Source: an uncultured Arachnia sp. (lineage in GTDB: Bacteria > Actinomycetota > Actinomycetes > Propionibacteriales > Propionibacteriaceae). From it: DNA of 64,000 nucleotides. Made by a program: the position numbers and the translations under genes. How positions within the stretch are numbered: the first letter of the stretch is position 1; each line of letters starts with the position of its first letter. Where the stretch lies: positions 45,627 through 109,626 of the forward strand of contig CANLSH010000009.1 in NCBI GenBank assembly GCA_947493705.1, in the 5' to 3' direction. Positions 25,323 through 34,142 of this stretch are shown here, piece by piece. The notes beneath the pieces are model-generated. The model made no database searches. It was not told the DNA's origin and saw only the letters and a list, made by a program, of their open reading frames with translations.

Positions 25323-25633
25323 TGGGTCCTCCTGGTTACGCCCTCTCCGTCACACCGTTGTTCAGGATGGGAACAACACTACGATCGCAACAGTTCAGCC
25401 GCGCCGAAGTGCACCAATGTGCATTGTTCGGGTGTGTGTGGTGCACCCGTTCGACCATCGATCCTTCAGCTGTCGACGCCGTCGACGCCGTCGAAACGAT
25501 GCCACAACACCGAAAAGAATGCTCAACAGGGAGCCGATGACCACCCTGCAAGTTACTATTCTCGCTCACGACGTCGGTTCCCCCGCCGACTGCTGATGGT
25601 TGACAAGGTTCGGACGAAGGAGCGGGGGGGGGC
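25323..25633. other. divergent intergenic region, glpA and araC-type gene
   Basis: A 311-bp gap holding both promoters. Visible structure: three tandem 9-bp units, GTCGACGCC twice and GTCGAAACG (25472-25498), and a run of nine G (25624-25632) directly before the regulator's GTG. No gene or clear -35/-10 pair was found. Confidence 0.55.
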
Positions 25634-26614
25634 GTGGGATACAACCTCGACGCTGCTCTGGAGCCCGCGGACCGCACCCTCTTGTCTCGCCGCGGCGGTG
25701 TCGCGCGCTTGCCGGAACACTATGAAGCGCTCTCCACGGGGCGTGACATCCGTCCTGTCGGAGATCCTCCGCACGCTACCAACGTCCGCGCGTGGCACGG
25801 GGAATACACGGTGGCCACCGAGTTCTCCGGCACTCCCATTGAGTCCATTCGAGCGCGTCGACATCTTGGTGTTTACGCCCATTGGCTCCGGTTGCTGCTG
25901 CCGTTACAGGGGACAGTCGACATCGAACAGGGCGGCCGCAGACACGAAGTTCACCCGGGTGAGATGGGGAGCCTCGTCCCCGACCAGGGCTACAGATGGA
26001 CGATGAGCAACGCAAGCCGACTGCTCCTCGTCCACGTCTCCGAGCGGTCGCTACGGCCCGCTGGGCTACCACTGGAGGACCTCATCTCCCAGAAGTGGGG
26101 AGGGGGAGTCATGATCCCCGCCCTCTCCGTCCTTCTCCAGGGGCTCCTTGAGTGTCGGGCCGAGGGCTCGGTCGCAGGATCTGAAGACAGCCTCGTGCAC
26201 CTCATCACCAATATCGTTGCGTCCGAACCGGAGGGTCTTCTCCGTGCTCATGGAAACGTCAGCCTGCCGTCGCGTCTGCGGGAGCTCATCCGAGCCCGGT
26301 TCCATGATCCGCAGTTCACGGTGGATGTGATGGCCAAGGAACTTGGGGTGAGCCGACGAAGCCTTTATGGACTGTTTGCTCCTCAGGGATTGTCGGTGGG
26401 GGCGATGCTGAGAGAGCATCGCGTCAACCGAGGCGCCTTCCTGATCCGGACGAGCCCGGAGTTGTCTCTGGGGCAGGTGGCAACTCTGTGCGGGTTCCAG
26501 GGCCGCGACCAGTTCTCCCGGGCTTTCAAGGCAAGCTTTGGGATGACTCCCACCGAATTTGCCTATCGCCGGGCAGAAGCGGCGACGAGATCCATGGAAC
26601 CGCCGGAGCTGTAA
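25634..26614 (+). CDS. AraC-family transcriptional regulator
   Basis: 326 residues, GTG start preceded by a G-rich tract that may serve as ribosome site. The N-terminal half is an AraC-binding-like domain (LRLLLPLQGTVDIEQGGRRHEVHPGEMGSLVPD, in part LQGTVDIEQGGRRHEVHPGE). The C-terminal half is the double helix-turn-helix: FTVDVMAKELGVSRRSLYGLF (first helix) and LSLGQVATLCGFQGRDQFSRAFKASFGMTPTEF (in part GFQGRDQFSRAFKASFG). Divergent orientation suggests it controls glpABC, but no ligand can be inferred. The G9 tract at its start could vary in length and so alter expression. Confidence 0.9.
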   Translation: MGYNLDAALEPADRTLLSRRGGVARLPEHYEALSTGRDIRPVGDPPHATNVRAWHGEYTVATEFSGTPIESIRARRHLGVYAHWLRLLLPLQGTVDIEQGGRRHEVHPGEMGSLVPDQGYRWTMSNASRLLLVHVSERSLRPAGLPLEDLISQKWGGGVMIPALSVLLQGLLECRAEGSVAGSEDSLVHLITNIVASEPEGLLRAHGNVSLPSRLRELIRARFHDPQFTVDVMAKELGVSRRSLYGLFAPQGLSVGAMLREHRVNRGAFLIRTSPELSLGQVATLCGFQGRDQFSRAFKASFGMTPTEFAYRRAEAATRSMEPPEL

Positions 26615-26681
26615 CCAGCACGTCCGTCGCTGGCTATCCGAGCATCTTGTCAAGACGTGAGCACTGCCTTTGGTAGCACAC

Positions 26682-26714
26682 GACGTTTCGTACAACTGCC
26701 AGACGTTTCGTGCA
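26682..26714 (+). promoter_or_regulatory. 20-bp-spaced direct repeat before the polysaccharide cluster
   Basis: GACGTTTCGTACA (26682-26694) and GACGTTTCGTGCA (26702-26714) are identical at 12 of 13 bases and exactly 20 bp apart, about two helical turns, so a regulator could bind both on one DNA face. They lie in the 331-bp gap (26615-26945) upstream of the four-gene cluster. The rest of the gap is AT-richer (for example TTTATATTCAAA) and shows no gene. Confidence 0.5.
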
Positions 26715-26945
26715 TACGATTCGAATACCCAAGGTTTGCTGTTTATATTCAAACTTCAACTCAAGGACACCGATCAGAGATCATCAGTTCCCTGAGGTTG
26801 ACCGCAGCCTAGACCCCGCTGCGCAGATTGAACCCACGAGATGCGAGCCCCCGGTCGCCGCTCCAAATCAGTACACAGTCCGCCACCGCCATTTTTGCGT
26901 AGCAACCGGCACGCCCTGCTCATGCTCGATATCACTAGGAAAACT

Positions 26946-27452
26946 ATGTCTACACCCATGCCATCCGGCCTTTTCGGGAACTCCCGCCTGTCTGATTTGG
27001 GGTCCATCAATTTCGATGGTGCGACGTTTCAGAGCCTATTGGGTTTGGTCGGTCAGCTGAGCGTGGTGCTGTGGAGCCTGGTGCTCGTCACCGCCGTCGT
27101 CCGCTTCGTCAGCGTGCGAATCTATCGTCGCATCAACAGCCGCGTGGCCATCACCGCGGCCGCGGTGTCGACGCCCGCGCTGCCCACGCCGATCCGGCGG
27201 GAGCAAATCGAACCGGCTGACGCTCATGCCCTCGACAAGGAACTGTTGGGAGTGGGCCTTCTCGCATCCGCCGCCGCGCGGAACGCTGAGTTCGCCTCTG
27301 TCGAGTCCGGTGAGGACCGGCTGCCAAGCAAGGTCCCGGGTGACGTGCCGTCCCCGAGCCTGACACGCCGCGCCCCCCACATCCGCCGCGGCGCCACTTC
27401 TCGTCCACCGACCCATGTGACGGCCCGTGCCATGATCTCCAGGAGGGCGTGA
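26946..27452 (+). CDS. small membrane protein of the polysaccharide cluster
   Basis: 168 residues from the ATG at 26946, with AGGAAA 5-10 bp upstream. One transmembrane helix is visible (about residues 30-55: LGLVGQLSVVLWSLVLVTAVV), followed by RIYRRIN and a long basic, Pro- and Ala-rich tail with no recognised domain. It is coupled to the GT2 gene next door; its stop overlaps an in-frame GTG of that gene. By position it could be an accessory subunit of the synthase, as small membrane proteins are in PNAG systems. Sequence similarity to those is not apparent. Confidence 0.7.
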   Translation: MSTPMPSGLFGNSRLSDLGSINFDGATFQSLLGLVGQLSVVLWSLVLVTAVVRFVSVRIYRRINSRVAITAAAVSTPALPTPIRREQIEPADAHALDKELLGVGLLASAAARNAEFASVESGEDRLPSKVPGDVPSPSLTRRAPHIRRGATSRPPTHVTARAMISRRA

Positions 27453-27454
27453 AC

Positions 27455-28795
27455 GTGAGCACTGCTTCTGTGATCATCTGGCTGTTCATCAGCGTCAGCA
27501 TCCTCTATGTCGTGCACTTCGGTCTCTACCTGATGGGTGCCGATTTCTACGACGTCTGGCAGCAGCGCCGGAGGGGATCCACAGGCCCCCGCCGTCGCAC
27601 CCAGTCCAGAGCGGAGTGCGCCGCAACGGCCACGTCACTCCACGACGACACACACGAGGTGGAAGGGTTGGTCTCGGTGGTCCTGGCCGCCCACAACGAG
27701 GAGGCGACAATCGTCGCGACGCTCGATTCCATCGGGCGCAGCACTCACCCACACGTCGAGGTGCTGGTCGCGGACGACGCCTCCACCGACCTCACCGGCC
27801 GGTTGGTGCGTGACTACCAGGTGCGTCACCCGGAGATGGATTTGCGCATCGTCCGTATGCGTAAAAACGTGGGCAAGGGTGAAGCGCTCAACGCTGCTCT
27901 GCGTCGGCATGCGCGCGGGCAGTTCGTGATGACTCTGGATGCCGACTCGATGATCCGGCCGGACACCATTGCCAACGCACTGTCCTACTTCGAGGATCCC
28001 ACCGTCGCCGGGGTCGCCGCCAACGTGCAGATCTTGCAGACGACGAGAACCACTTTGGGCATCCTTCAGCGGTTTGAGCACATGATTGGCTACCGCTCGA
28101 AGAAGCTGTACTCGCTACTCAACTGCGAATTCGTGGTGGGAGGGGTGGCCTCCACCTACCGGATGCGTGTGTTGCGCAAGGTGGGGTTCTACGACACCGA
28201 CACCCTGACCGAAGACATCGGACTGAGTGCGAAGATCACCAGCTTGGGAAACCGACGGTTCCGCATGATCTATGGAGCGGATGTGGTGGCACAGACCGAG
28301 GGTGTGTTGTCCCTTCGTGCCCTGGCCAAGCAGCGCTTCCGGTGGAAGTACGGGAGTATCCAGAACCTTATCAAGTACCGCGGCATGATGTTCAACCCGA
28401 GCCGTCGCTACACGCACAGTCTGACGTTCTACCGGATGCCCATGGCGGTCCTCAGCGAGTTCACACTCCTCCTGTCACCGCTGGTGTGGGTTGTCGTGGC
28501 CTACTGGTCCGTCGTCACTCAGAGCCCAGCGCTGCTCATAGGCGCCTACCTCACAATCTCCGCCTACACACTGCTGACCGTGTGGAGAGATGAGAACCTT
28601 CCCATGGGGGAGCGCTTTCGGTTGTCGCTGTACACCCCGGCCGCATACTTCCTGTTCTATGTCATGGAGACGGTCCAGTTGATAGCCATGCTGCGCTGCT
28701 TCGCCAGCCCCCGAGCACTCTTCGAAGGTTCCGAAAGCACCACATGGTCCTCCCCAACGCGGGCTGGTTCCGTGGCTCTGGACCGTGCCGCGTGA
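27455..28795 (+). CDS. processive family 2 glycosyltransferase (PgaC/IcaA-like)
   Basis: 446 residues from the GTG at 27455, 8 bp after AGGAGG; the GTG at 27449 is too close to it. One N-terminal membrane helix and about three C-terminal ones enclose a GT-A domain. Motifs: SVVLAAHNEEATIVATLDSI (about residues 72-91), VADDAST, LDADSMI (DxD), DTLTEDIGLSAKI (TED, the base), and QRFRWKYGS (QxxRW). These mark processive beta-glycosyltransferases such as chitin, hyaluronan and PNAG synthases. With a deacetylase directly downstream, a partly deacetylated GlcNAc-type polymer is the simplest guess. Confidence 0.88.
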   Translation: MSTASVIIWLFISVSILYVVHFGLYLMGADFYDVWQQRRRGSTGPRRRTQSRAECAATATSLHDDTHEVEGLVSVVLAAHNEEATIVATLDSIGRSTHPHVEVLVADDASTDLTGRLVRDYQVRHPEMDLRIVRMRKNVGKGEALNAALRRHARGQFVMTLDADSMIRPDTIANALSYFEDPTVAGVAANVQILQTTRTTLGILQRFEHMIGYRSKKLYSLLNCEFVVGGVASTYRMRVLRKVGFYDTDTLTEDIGLSAKITSLGNRRFRMIYGADVVAQTEGVLSLRALAKQRFRWKYGSIQNLIKYRGMMFNPSRRYTHSLTFYRMPMAVLSEFTLLLSPLVWVVVAYWSVVTQSPALLIGAYLTISAYTLLTVWRDENLPMGERFRLSLYTPAAYFLFYVMETVQLIAMLRCFASPRALFEGSESTTWSSPTRAGSVALDRAA

Positions 28796-28858
28796 GCCTG
28801 CGCCACCCGGCTTCTGTCATCACACCCATTCGCCGCCCACGGAGAAGAAGGAACATCC

Positions 28859-30634
28859 ATGACTTCAATCCGGCACAAATCCGCCAAGTTCGTGACCGCC
28901 GCAGTGGCTCTGGGAGGCATCGTCACGGCGCCGCTGGGTCTCGGGCTGGCCCATGGGGCGGTGAACATCCCCGAGCCGACGGCACAGGTGTCATTCACGT
29001 TCGACGATGGGCCCCTTAATTCCCTCACCGAGGCCGCGCCGACGCTGCAGAAGCATGGTCTGACGGGGACGAATTACGTCATCACGGACTGCGTCGGCAT
29101 GACGAGTGTGCCCAACGACTGCCGCGCCAACGGCAACAGGGTCTACATGACGTGGGATCAGATCGCGCAGCTGCAGAGCCAGTATGGATGGGAGATTGGA
29201 TCCCACGGCACGGACCATCAATGCCTCGCGTCGAGTGGGCATGGCTGCCAACCCGAGAAACTTACCGCAGAGCAGGTCGAAGCCCAGATGGCTGAGAGCC
29301 GTTCGGCATTGGCCGCCCATGGCATCACGGCCACCGCTTTCGCGCCACCGTACGGCGATTACGACCACACCGTCATGGCCAAGGCGGCCACGTATTATTC
29401 ATCCATGCGCGGCTTCAGGGACGAAAACGTGAACCACTGGCCGTTCAGCGACTACCTGCTCAACAACGTCGGAGTCCAGGAGGGCCGCACCACGGTGGCG
29501 ACGCTCAAGGCCAAAGTTGACGAGGCCATCGAAAACAAGACGTGGACCGTGTTCACCTTCCATGACATCGTCCCGGAACCGAGCGGCAATCCATACGATT
29601 ATCAGTTCGCCACTGCCGAGCTGGACGAGCTGGCCGCCTATGTGAAGACCAAGGTGGATGCAGGTCTCATCAAGAACGTCAACGTCTCTGACGGACTGGT
29701 CACCGGCACCGCCAACAAGTTACCGGGCGCCAGCTTCACAGCAGGTCTCAGCGAGGGCTGGAGCACTGACTCGGATCGCACCATCACGGCGGACGGAGGC
29801 GGCAACGGCAGCTACCCCGATCCGAGGCACTCGGTGAAGTTGGTCTCCGGCACCGCGCCCTCGCACTTGTTCTCACCTCGGGTTCCCGTTTCCCCAGAGA
29901 CGAACTACCTCTTCAAGAGTTTTCTCAACGTTTCGAAGCTGGAATCGGGTGAGGTGGCCTTTTACGTCGACGAGTACAACAGCGTCGGCGACTGGATCTC
30001 CGGGCAGTATCTCAAGGCGGAGACTTCGCGCTGGGTACAGGAACTCAACTTCCCCTACACCCCGAGCTCACAAGACGTGGCCACCACCAGCCTTCAGGTG
30101 ATCGTGGAGGGAACAGGGATCACGGCTTACCTCGACAATGTGGAACTCCTGGCGCTGGGCAACGAGGTACTGCCCCCGCCGCCCACCAACCTGATGACCA
30201 ACGGCACCTTCGACGCCGGTATCAGTGAAGGCTGGGACACTGACTCACCTGAGGCCTTCTTGGCCGACAGTGCCGACAACGGTGCACCATCCAATCCCGA
30301 GAACTCGGTGAAAGTGCAGGCGACGGCGGACTCCGCCCACCTGCGCTCACCGCAGGTCGACGTGTCGCAAGGTGACTACACACTCGCCGCCTACCTGAAC
30401 ATCACACGGCGAACCGCCGGTGAGGTTGGTTTCTACATCGACGAATACGACGCTGAGGGCACGTGGGTCTCCGGGCAATGGAAGCGTGCCAGCACCGAGT
30501 TGGGCGCCTCGAGAATCGATCTGAGGTATTCGCCGAGCTCGCCCACGGTTGCCATGGCCAGCCTGCAGGTCTATGCCACGGGCGGCTCGGACATCGTGGC
30601 CTACCTGGATGACGTCGGTTGGTGGCGTTCCTGA
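28859..30634 (+). CDS. secreted polysaccharide deacetylase with two tandem C-terminal domains
   Basis: 591 residues. A signal peptide (FVTAAVALGGIVTAPLGLGLAHG) is followed by a NodB domain (about residues 40-270). NodB motifs: VSFTFDDGP (Asp pair), SHGTDHQC (HxxxH metal site), FAPPYGDYDH and WTVFTFHDIV (final His). Two about 140-residue repeats follow. Each has (A/I)GLSEGW or ISEGW...D(S)D, a SVK(L/V) strand, (E)VxFYxDEYxxxGxW(I/V)SGQ, and a final AYLDxVxxL. They look like carbohydrate-binding beta-sandwiches, though I cannot name a CBM family. It probably deacetylates the polymer made by the GT2 upstream. Confidence 0.88.
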   Translation: MTSIRHKSAKFVTAAVALGGIVTAPLGLGLAHGAVNIPEPTAQVSFTFDDGPLNSLTEAAPTLQKHGLTGTNYVITDCVGMTSVPNDCRANGNRVYMTWDQIAQLQSQYGWEIGSHGTDHQCLASSGHGCQPEKLTAEQVEAQMAESRSALAAHGITATAFAPPYGDYDHTVMAKAATYYSSMRGFRDENVNHWPFSDYLLNNVGVQEGRTTVATLKAKVDEAIENKTWTVFTFHDIVPEPSGNPYDYQFATAELDELAAYVKTKVDAGLIKNVNVSDGLVTGTANKLPGASFTAGLSEGWSTDSDRTITADGGGNGSYPDPRHSVKLVSGTAPSHLFSPRVPVSPETNYLFKSFLNVSKLESGEVAFYVDEYNSVGDWISGQYLKAETSRWVQELNFPYTPSSQDVATTSLQVIVEGTGITAYLDNVELLALGNEVLPPPPTNLMTNGTFDAGISEGWDTDSPEAFLADSADNGAPSNPENSVKVQATADSAHLRSPQVDVSQGDYTLAAYLNITRRTAGEVGFYIDEYDAEGTWVSGQWKRASTELGASRIDLRYSPSSPTVAMASLQVYATGGSDIVAYLDDVGWWRS

Positions 30635-32325
30635 GAACCGGACGCGTGGCCGCATACTTCGCGCTGGTGTCCGGAGTTCTCCTCACCGTCGCTGGCTGCG
30701 CACCCAATGGACCCTTACGGGAGCACGACGTGACCATTGACCTGCTCCAGCAGGACTGGCAGTACATGCCGGGTGTAGTCGCCGATGGCGACGAACTGCA
30801 GGTGAGCGCCACATCGCTGCGCATCGTCGAACAGGACGGCGAGGGAGGCCAGCCCAACCCTCCGCTCAACCTCGTCGGTACGCACCTCCAGGCTGAGGGC
30901 GACTTCTCCCTGAGCGCGTCTTTTGCTGACGTGACCGCGGACGCGTCGTGGACCGTCTACGACAGCCCGCCCGTGATTGCCGACGAGTTCAGGATCGAGC
31001 CTGCGAGCCTGCGGCTCACGTTGCGCGACGAGACGCTGGAGATCCTGATTTTCGACGGTTCAACCCCGCAGGACGTGACCGATCCTCGGCCGGCCCACCG
31101 CGAGCGTCTGACGCTGTTGGATCCGGACGCTCTGCTTGAGATACACCGATCTGGCAACACCTTGCAGGTCGCCAGCGGTGGGGACATCGTCTCCTCACTC
31201 CCGCTAGGCGAAATCTTTGACTCAGGAGAACTATGGCTGGGGCTATCGAGCGAGTTGGGGTCTTTTCATGTGGACTCCCTCTCAGCCACCGCACCGCAGC
31301 GCGCAGAACTGATGGCCGAAGGCCCTGCGGTGGCGCAAGCTGAGCAGTCGGCCGACGGGCTGCAGGCACTCGCTGAACGGATCAGACCCGGATTCACGAT
31401 CGGCGCCGCAGTGGCGCTCGGCCCGCTCGCCTCGGACGCGGACTACGCCCAGGAGTTCGTCGGCAACTTCGGCGCTCTCACCCCGGAGAACGCCATGAAA
31501 CCGCAGTTCCTTTCCCCGCAACGGGGCGTCTTTACCTTTGACGAGGCCGACGCGCTCATAGCGATCGCCGAGAGCAAAGGCATGGCGGTACATGGCCACA
31601 CCATCGCCTTCACCGAAGCGACACCGCACTGGATGCAGACCCTGCCCACCGGATCCGAGGCTGACCGGCAGGCCAGCGCCGAGGCGTTGCTGGACTACGT
31701 CACCACCGTGGTCACCCATTTCAAGGGGCGCCTTGACTCGCTGGATGTCGTGAACGAGCCCTTCGACGTCGCGCAGGGGACCACCCTTCAGCGCAATATC
31801 TGGTACCGCGTCTTCGGTCCCGACTACCCGGCTGTCGTCTCCCGGGCCGTCCATGATGCGGACCCGAACGTCAAGCAGTACATCAACGAGAATGGAGCCG
31901 ATGTGCCGGGGGACCGGCAGGACGCCCTGATTGAGCTGGCGCTGGAGACCAACGCACGGGGAGGCCATATCGACGGGGTCGGTCTGCAGGCTCACATCTA
32001 CAATCTTGAGACCGATGCCATCCCAGCCGATGACCTCGCCGACACGCTTAACCTATTCCAGGATGCAGGGCTGGCCGTGCGCATTTCGGAGAATGACGTC
32101 ACCGCCGATGACGGAACGCAGGCTCAGGCCGAGCAGTACGCCACAGTGCTCGCAACCTGTCTGCGCTCGCCAGCCTGCGTCTCCTACACAACGTGGGGCG
32201 TGGATGACCGCTACAACTGGTGGACCGACGATGAGGGTGTTCTTCGGCAGGGACAAGACTTCCTGTTCAACGATGGCGAGCCCACCCCGGCGTACGACGC
32301 GATGAGGCGTGTGCTCGACAGCTGA
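30622..32325 (+). CDS. GH10 glycoside hydrolase lipoprotein
   Basis: 567 residues from the GTG at 30622, overlapping the deacetylase by 13 bp; a TTG at 30619 and a GTG at 30646 are alternatives. The signal ends LLTVAGC (lipobox), so it is membrane-anchored. About 220 residues of an unassigned beta-rich region precede the GH10 barrel (from about 250). GH10 signatures: ALTPENAMKPQFLSPQRGVF, VHGHTIAFTEATPHWM, acid/base Glu in LDVVNEPFD, GVGLQAHIYN, nucleophile Glu in VRISENDVTADD, and YTTWGVDDRYNWW. GH10 enzymes are usually endo-beta-1,4-xylanases. Inside a polymer-synthesis operon it more likely trims or releases the exopolysaccharide; that is inference. Confidence 0.87.
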   Translation: MAFLRTGRVAAYFALVSGVLLTVAGCAPNGPLREHDVTIDLLQQDWQYMPGVVADGDELQVSATSLRIVEQDGEGGQPNPPLNLVGTHLQAEGDFSLSASFADVTADASWTVYDSPPVIADEFRIEPASLRLTLRDETLEILIFDGSTPQDVTDPRPAHRERLTLLDPDALLEIHRSGNTLQVASGGDIVSSLPLGEIFDSGELWLGLSSELGSFHVDSLSATAPQRAELMAEGPAVAQAEQSADGLQALAERIRPGFTIGAAVALGPLASDADYAQEFVGNFGALTPENAMKPQFLSPQRGVFTFDEADALIAIAESKGMAVHGHTIAFTEATPHWMQTLPTGSEADRQASAEALLDYVTTVVTHFKGRLDSLDVVNEPFDVAQGTTLQRNIWYRVFGPDYPAVVSRAVHDADPNVKQYINENGADVPGDRQDALIELALETNARGGHIDGVGLQAHIYNLETDAIPADDLADTLNLFQDAGLAVRISENDVTADDGTQAQAEQYATVLATCLRSPACVSYTTWGVDDRYNWWTDDEGVLRQGQDFLFNDGEPTPAYDAMRRVLDS

Positions 32326-32416
32326 TCGGGCTTCCGCAGGTGTCGCTTGGATTGTGCCGCCGCTTCGGCATACAGGACAGCTTGACAGTGCCGTCGGAGG
32401 GGGATCGACTGTATCC

Positions 32417-33883
32417 ATGACCTCCACCCAGTCGACGGTCCCGAGTGACACCAGGAAATCCTTCTTCGGTCACCCCCACATGCTGGCAAACCTGTTCAGC
32501 GTCGAGCTGTGGGAGCGCTTCTCCTTCTACGGCATGCAGGGGATCCTGCTGTACTACATGTACTTCACGGTCACCGACGGCGGGCTCGGCATCGACCGTG
32601 GCGTCGCGACCGGACTGGTGGGCGCCTACGGCGGCGGTGTCTACCTGTCGACGATTCTGGGAGCGTGGCTGGCTGATCGTCTGCTGGGCTCGGAGAGGGT
32701 GCTGTTCTACTCCGCGATCATGATCATGCTCGGTCACATCTCGTTGGCGGTGCTGCCGGACATCACGGGGCTGGCCATCGGCCTGATCCTGGTGGGGATC
32801 GGCTCCGGAGGGCTGAAGGCCAATGCGACATCGCTCGTCGGCACCCTGTACGAGGAGGGGGATGAGCGTCGCGACGCCGGGTTCTCGCTCTTCTACATGG
32901 GCATCAACGTTGGTGCGCTGGTCGGACCACTCATCACAGGATGGCTGCAGCAGGGCTGGGGTTTTCACGTCGGTTTCGGCGCCGCCGCCGTCGGAATGGC
33001 GGTGGGTCTGACCCAATACATTCTGACGCGCAAGAATCTGCCGGCCTCGGCCCACGACGTCCCCAACCCTCTGCCTTCGGCGCAGTACCTCCGGTGGGGG
33101 CTCATCTCTGTCGCTGCACTGGTCGCCATCGGTGTGTTGCTGCTCACGGGGTTGGTGAACGCCGACAACCTTGCAAACGTGATGGCGGGCGTCGCCATCG
33201 TCGCCGCCATCGCCTACTTTGTTCTCCTGCTCACCAGTTCCCAGGTGAACGCGACCGAGCGCAGCCGGGTGTTGTCCTTCATTCCTCTGTTCATCGCCTC
33301 GGCGTCCTTCTGGGCTTTGTTCCAGCAGCAGTTCACCGTCGTCGCGATCTACTCCGAGGAAAGTCTCGACAGAACCTTCTTCGGCTGGACGATGCCGCCG
33401 AGCTGGGTCCAGTCCATCAACCCGGTCTTCATCATCGTCTTCTCCGGGATCTTCGCCGCCGTGTGGACGAAGATGGGTTCACGCCAGCCCAGCTCGCCGC
33501 TGAAGTTCGCTGCCGGACTGATCGTCATGGGCGTGGCATTCCTGGCGTTCATCCCGTTCGCCGGCGGGGGACCCAACAGCACCCCACTTCTCGGACTCGT
33601 TGTGATTCTGTTCCTGTTCACGATGGCCGAGTTGTTCCTCTCGCCGATCGGTCTTTCCGTTGCAACCAAACTTGCACCGAAGGTGTTCCGCACCCAGATG
33701 GTGGCGCTGTTCTTCCTGTCCATCTCCATCGGCACCACGCTCGCTGGCATCCTCGCCGGCTACTACGACCGCGACAACGAGGTGCCCTATTTCTCTTTCC
33801 TCGGCGGCACCTCGATTGTGCTTGGTGTGATCCTCGCCGCGTTCGTGCCAATGCTGAAGAAGGCGATGCAGGGCGTCCGCTGA
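32417..33883 (+). CDS. POT-family proton-coupled peptide transporter
   Basis: 488 residues from the ATG at 32417. About twelve to fourteen membrane helices are visible. POT signatures: VELWERFSFYGMQGILLYYM (ExxERF/Y proton-coupling motif, about residues 28-47), GAWLADRLLGSERVLFYSA, and GLKANATSLVGTLYEEGDERRDAGFSLFYMGINVGAL (in part FSLFYMGINVGALVGP, the PTR2 signature). It imports di- and tripeptides with protons. It has its own short upstream gap (91 bp) after the GH10 gene and no obvious functional link to that cluster. Confidence 0.93.
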   Translation: MTSTQSTVPSDTRKSFFGHPHMLANLFSVELWERFSFYGMQGILLYYMYFTVTDGGLGIDRGVATGLVGAYGGGVYLSTILGAWLADRLLGSERVLFYSAIMIMLGHISLAVLPDITGLAIGLILVGIGSGGLKANATSLVGTLYEEGDERRDAGFSLFYMGINVGALVGPLITGWLQQGWGFHVGFGAAAVGMAVGLTQYILTRKNLPASAHDVPNPLPSAQYLRWGLISVAALVAIGVLLLTGLVNADNLANVMAGVAIVAAIAYFVLLLTSSQVNATERSRVLSFIPLFIASASFWALFQQQFTVVAIYSEESLDRTFFGWTMPPSWVQSINPVFIIVFSGIFAAVWTKMGSRQPSSPLKFAAGLIVMGVAFLAFIPFAGGGPNSTPLLGLVVILFLFTMAELFLSPIGLSVATKLAPKVFRTQMVALFFLSISIGTTLAGILAGYYDRDNEVPYFSFLGGTSIVLGVILAAFVPMLKKAMQGVR

Positions 33884-33921
33884 TCCTCTCCGACATGTCC
33901 CACTGACAGCGCGGGGGATGA

Positions 33922-34113
33922 GCCGTTCCCGCGACGGCGCGGCTTGCAGTCGCGCTGGCCGTCGCCTACGGACTGCGAACGGCGGATGCTGCACATCTCG
34001 GCAAGGCGGTCGCCGCCGGGGTCGACCGGTTCCTCACCAACAATCGTAGGGATTTCTCCCCGGCGATGGACGAGATCGAGGTCATCTACTCGGAGGATTT
34101 GTCCACGTTGTAG
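33922..34113 (+). pseudogene. relic of a PIN-domain (VapC-type) toxin
   Basis: The frame closed by TGA at 33919 and by TAG at 34111 encodes 63 residues including AYGLRTADAAHLGKAVAAG and DRFLTNNRRDFS, then an EIEVIYSEDL ending. This is the C-terminal third of a PIN-domain toxin, with the conserved Asp in TADA and the TN-x-R motif. There is no start codon and no N-terminal half, and no antitoxin gene beside it. It is a decayed toxin-antitoxin leftover in the gap after the POT gene. Confidence 0.7.
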
Positions 34114-34142
34114 ACGCGAGCGAATTCATGCCTGTCGCGTTG

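Noticed and set aside
25472..25498. 9-bp GTCGACGCC repeats considered as CRISPR or iterons
   Set aside because: Three short units without spacers; no origin-type genes nearby.
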